A DNA stretch of 64,000 bases from Amycolatopsis camponoti (GTDB lineage Bacteria; Actinomycetota; Actinomycetes; Mycobacteriales; Pseudonocardiaceae). The stretch lies in assembly GCF_902497555.1 (NCBI RefSeq), contig NZ_CABVGP010000002.1, forward strand, positions 2,492,501 to 2,556,500. Reading direction: 5' to 3'. The notes below the pieces were generated by a model that was not told where the DNA came from, did no database searches, and saw only the letters and a list, made by a program, of their open reading frames with translations. How positions within the stretch are numbered: the first letter of the stretch is position 1; each line of letters starts with the position of its first letter. Below are positions 62,446 through 64,000 of this stretch, piece by piece. The translations under genes were made by a program, and so were the position numbers.

Positions 62446-63893
62446 CTAACTCGAATCGATCTCCTTCAGGCGCCATCCGGCGTGGTTATAGACGATGATC
62501 TTTCTTGATTCGCGCAGCGGCGCGGCCACGCGTCTGTGTCGTGGTCGGTCAAGCTCCGGCGTGTCGTGGCCGTCGTTGCCTTCTTCTGCGAGTCGGATGC
62601 TGATTTCCTCGACGAGGTAGTCCTCGCGGATGTAAAGCGTCTTCGGCCGCGACTGGCCTGCGCACTGAGTGCTGTTGTAGCCGTGACGGCAGCGGTAGGT
62701 CGCACGTCCGTGGTTCCAGTGCGAGTCCAGCCGCCGGTCGCAGACACCGCAGTGAATCAGGCCGGCCAAGGCGAACCGGCGAGCCCGGCCGTCACTGGCC
62801 GGTCGCGCCGCTCGGATCTGCTGCGCGGTGATGAAGTCCTGTTCGGTGACGAGCGCCGGATGGGCGGCCTTCGCTGACAGGGCCGGCGTTGCGGCTGGGC
62901 CTCTGGTGTCGGTGGTGCGGCGGTTCCAGGTCTGTCGGCCGGTGTAGCGGGGGTTCGTCAGGATCACGGCGACTGTGCGCAGTGTCCAGGCTCCGCGGGT
63001 GCGGTGCCGGTTGCGGTCCGGGTCGGCGCTCGATGGGCAGGGCACACCACGTTCGTTCAGGTCCCGGGCGATACTGGCGACGCTGTGCCCGGCCAGGCGT
63101 TGCCGGAAGATCCAGGCTACGTGTGGCGCGGTTCGTGGGTCGGGTGCGAGGCGTTGGAGGCGTCGGCCCCAGCGGGCGTCGGTGGGGTTGGGGTGGGGGC
63201 CGGCGTCGACGAGTTGGTATCCGTAGGGTGGTCGGCCGCCGAGGTAGCGGCCTTGCTGGGTGGCCTGGTTGTGCATCGCCGCCAGTACCCGGTGGCGGGC
63301 GCGGAGGACTTCGCGCTGTGACTGGGTGGCCAGCAGCGACATCAGTGCCCGGTGATCGCGGTTGCTTAATCGACCGGACCGGCTGTCTCGGGGAGCCAGA
63401 GCTGAATATCGTGGCGGTTGCACCAGCTGTAGAGGGTGGCGAACTGGGTGCCGGTGAAGGCGCGTTCGTATTCACCGACCATGATCGCATCGATTGCGGA
63501 CTCCGGGCTGGAGGTCTCGGTCATGAGCTGGTCAGCCTGCGGTCGCTGGTGCCACGGGACGCGGCGTGAGGTGCCGACGTCGAAGTAGGTGGCGACGACA
63601 TGGCCGTGGCCCCCGACCGGCTCATCGGCCATGTCGCGTTGCCAGCCCTGTGATGAGACGCGGTCTTGATGGCGGGTGGTCGAGGTTCGGCCGTAGAAGG
63701 CGAACCGCAAGCCACTGCCGTGGTCGGGGCGGGCAGTAGTGGTTGTCGGCTTCTTGCTTTTCATCCACTGCGCCAGCAGGTCGGCCGTGCCGGCGGGTGG
63801 TGCGGTCACGTAATGCGGGGGCGGGTGCGGTGGGATCACGCTGGACGGATGTCGCGGCCGTTGGGTCATGACGGCGCGCTCTGAGCGGTTCAT
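62446..63893 (-). pseudogene. Large serine recombinase, frameshifted
   Basis: Two frames give one recombinase. From 63893 the first reads LRFAFYGRTSTTRHQDRVSS (resolvase start with the catalytic Ser region), DRVSSQGWQRDMADE, AIDAIMVGEYERAF and ends at VD-stop at 63366. The next continues as LSNRDHRALMSLLATQSQREVLRAR, GRYLGGRPPYGYQLVDAGP, VASIARDLNERGVPCPS, ILTNPRYTGRQTWNRR and a zinc lobe (HCGVCDRRL, YRCRHGYNSTQCAG) to 62446. One base seems to be missing near 63365. If real, the protein is inactive; it was likely the recombinase of a mobile element. Confidence 0.82.
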
Positions 63894-64000
63894 CTGATCA
63901 GCGGAGTCAACGCGTCATCTAGCCCGCGGCGCTCCCGACGCACGCGTTTTTCGCAGCTCCGGAGGTGAGGGTGGGTCGTCGTCTCGCAGGCTCGCCGCCA

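Larger units (their letters stand above)
39502..63893. mobile_element. Predicted integrative defence island
   Basis: The region between the tRNA-Lys fragment and the serine recombinase holds an ImmA/IrrE gene, Wadjet, a CBASS-like operon, PIN, caspase/EACC1 and Abi_C genes, plus decayed dprA and recombinases. This mix is typical of a defence island in a mobile element. The right boundary is not visible; the real end may lie beyond the window, where an intact tRNA-Lys would be expected. No conjugation genes are seen. Confidence 0.45.

Noticed and set aside
62114..62476. Minus-strand frame with a glyoxalase-like phrase (FRDPWGNTVSETF)
   Set aside because: One short phrase only, no metal ligands or repeat fold, and it overlaps the recombinase end.
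63919..64000. Possible 3' end of a gene entering from the right on the minus strand
   Set aside because: About 26 codons before a TAG, without any motif; cannot be called.

Overview
The window reads like the chromosome of a high-GC actinomycete, probably Amycolatopsis or another Pseudonocardiaceae. The signs are strong GC bias at third codon positions, frequent GTG/TTG starts, ATGA/GTGA translational coupling, XRE regulators with MmyB-like ligand-binding domains, and actinobacterial families such as EACC1. The genus is inference; no rRNA or complete tRNA is present.

Region 1 (about 1-10,790) is redox and efflux accessory metabolism. It holds the 5' end of a carboxymuconolactone-decarboxylase-like gene, two MFS exporters, a PaoABC-type aldehyde oxidoreductase (Tat-signal 2Fe-2S, FAD and molybdopterin subunits, translationally coupled), a zinc alcohol dehydrogenase, and three paralogous XRE/MmyB regulators. 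Two of these regulators converge and overlap at their 3' ends. Sites related to GGTGTACCGGCAG lie upstream of several of these units.

Region 2 (10,797-38,243) is a large catabolic cluster of unknown substrate. It has two MFS transporters (one frameshifted), a NitT/TauT-type ABC transporter, three aldehyde dehydrogenases, five SDR-type proteins, a zinc alcohol dehydrogenase, a tartrate-dehydrogenase-like enzyme, a four-carbon acid-sugar kinase, class II and HpcH/HpaI aldolases, a ketopantoate-reductase-like enzyme, an Asp/Glu-racemase-fold protein, cupins and an MmgE/PrpD protein. An IclR regulator sits in the middle. Five 33-bp palindromes (11-bp arms close to TTGACAATATC around an 11-bp centre) lie in front of the transcription units, including iclR. 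Arm ends and the opposite inner arms make -35/-10 pairs 18 bp apart, so the palindrome can act as operator and promoter, in places on both strands. I infer that most of the cluster is one local regulon.

Region 3 (38,371-64,000) is a mobile defence island. It starts with a broken tyrosine integrase, a hairpin terminator and a 47-bp 3' fragment of tRNA-Lys(CTT) that looks like an attachment site. Rightward come an ImmA/IrrE protease gene, two unknown genes, a complete Wadjet type I system (jetABCD), a divergent PIN-like nuclease, and a CBASS-like operon: a 627-aa unknown protein, a single-chain E2-E1-JAB protein, a Cap15 2TM beta-barrel effector and a CD-NTase. A membrane caspase-like protease with a divergent EACC1 gene follows, then a decayed dprA, an Abi_C/HEPN-like abortive infection protein, and a frameshifted large serine recombinase at the right edge.

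The strongest candidates for something undescribed are the four-gene conjugation/CBASS operon, with fused E2-E1-JAB and the unknown zinc-ribbon protein coupled to it, and the bidirectional IclR promoter-operator palindromes. Coding assignments come from reading motifs and domain order; no database search was possible.
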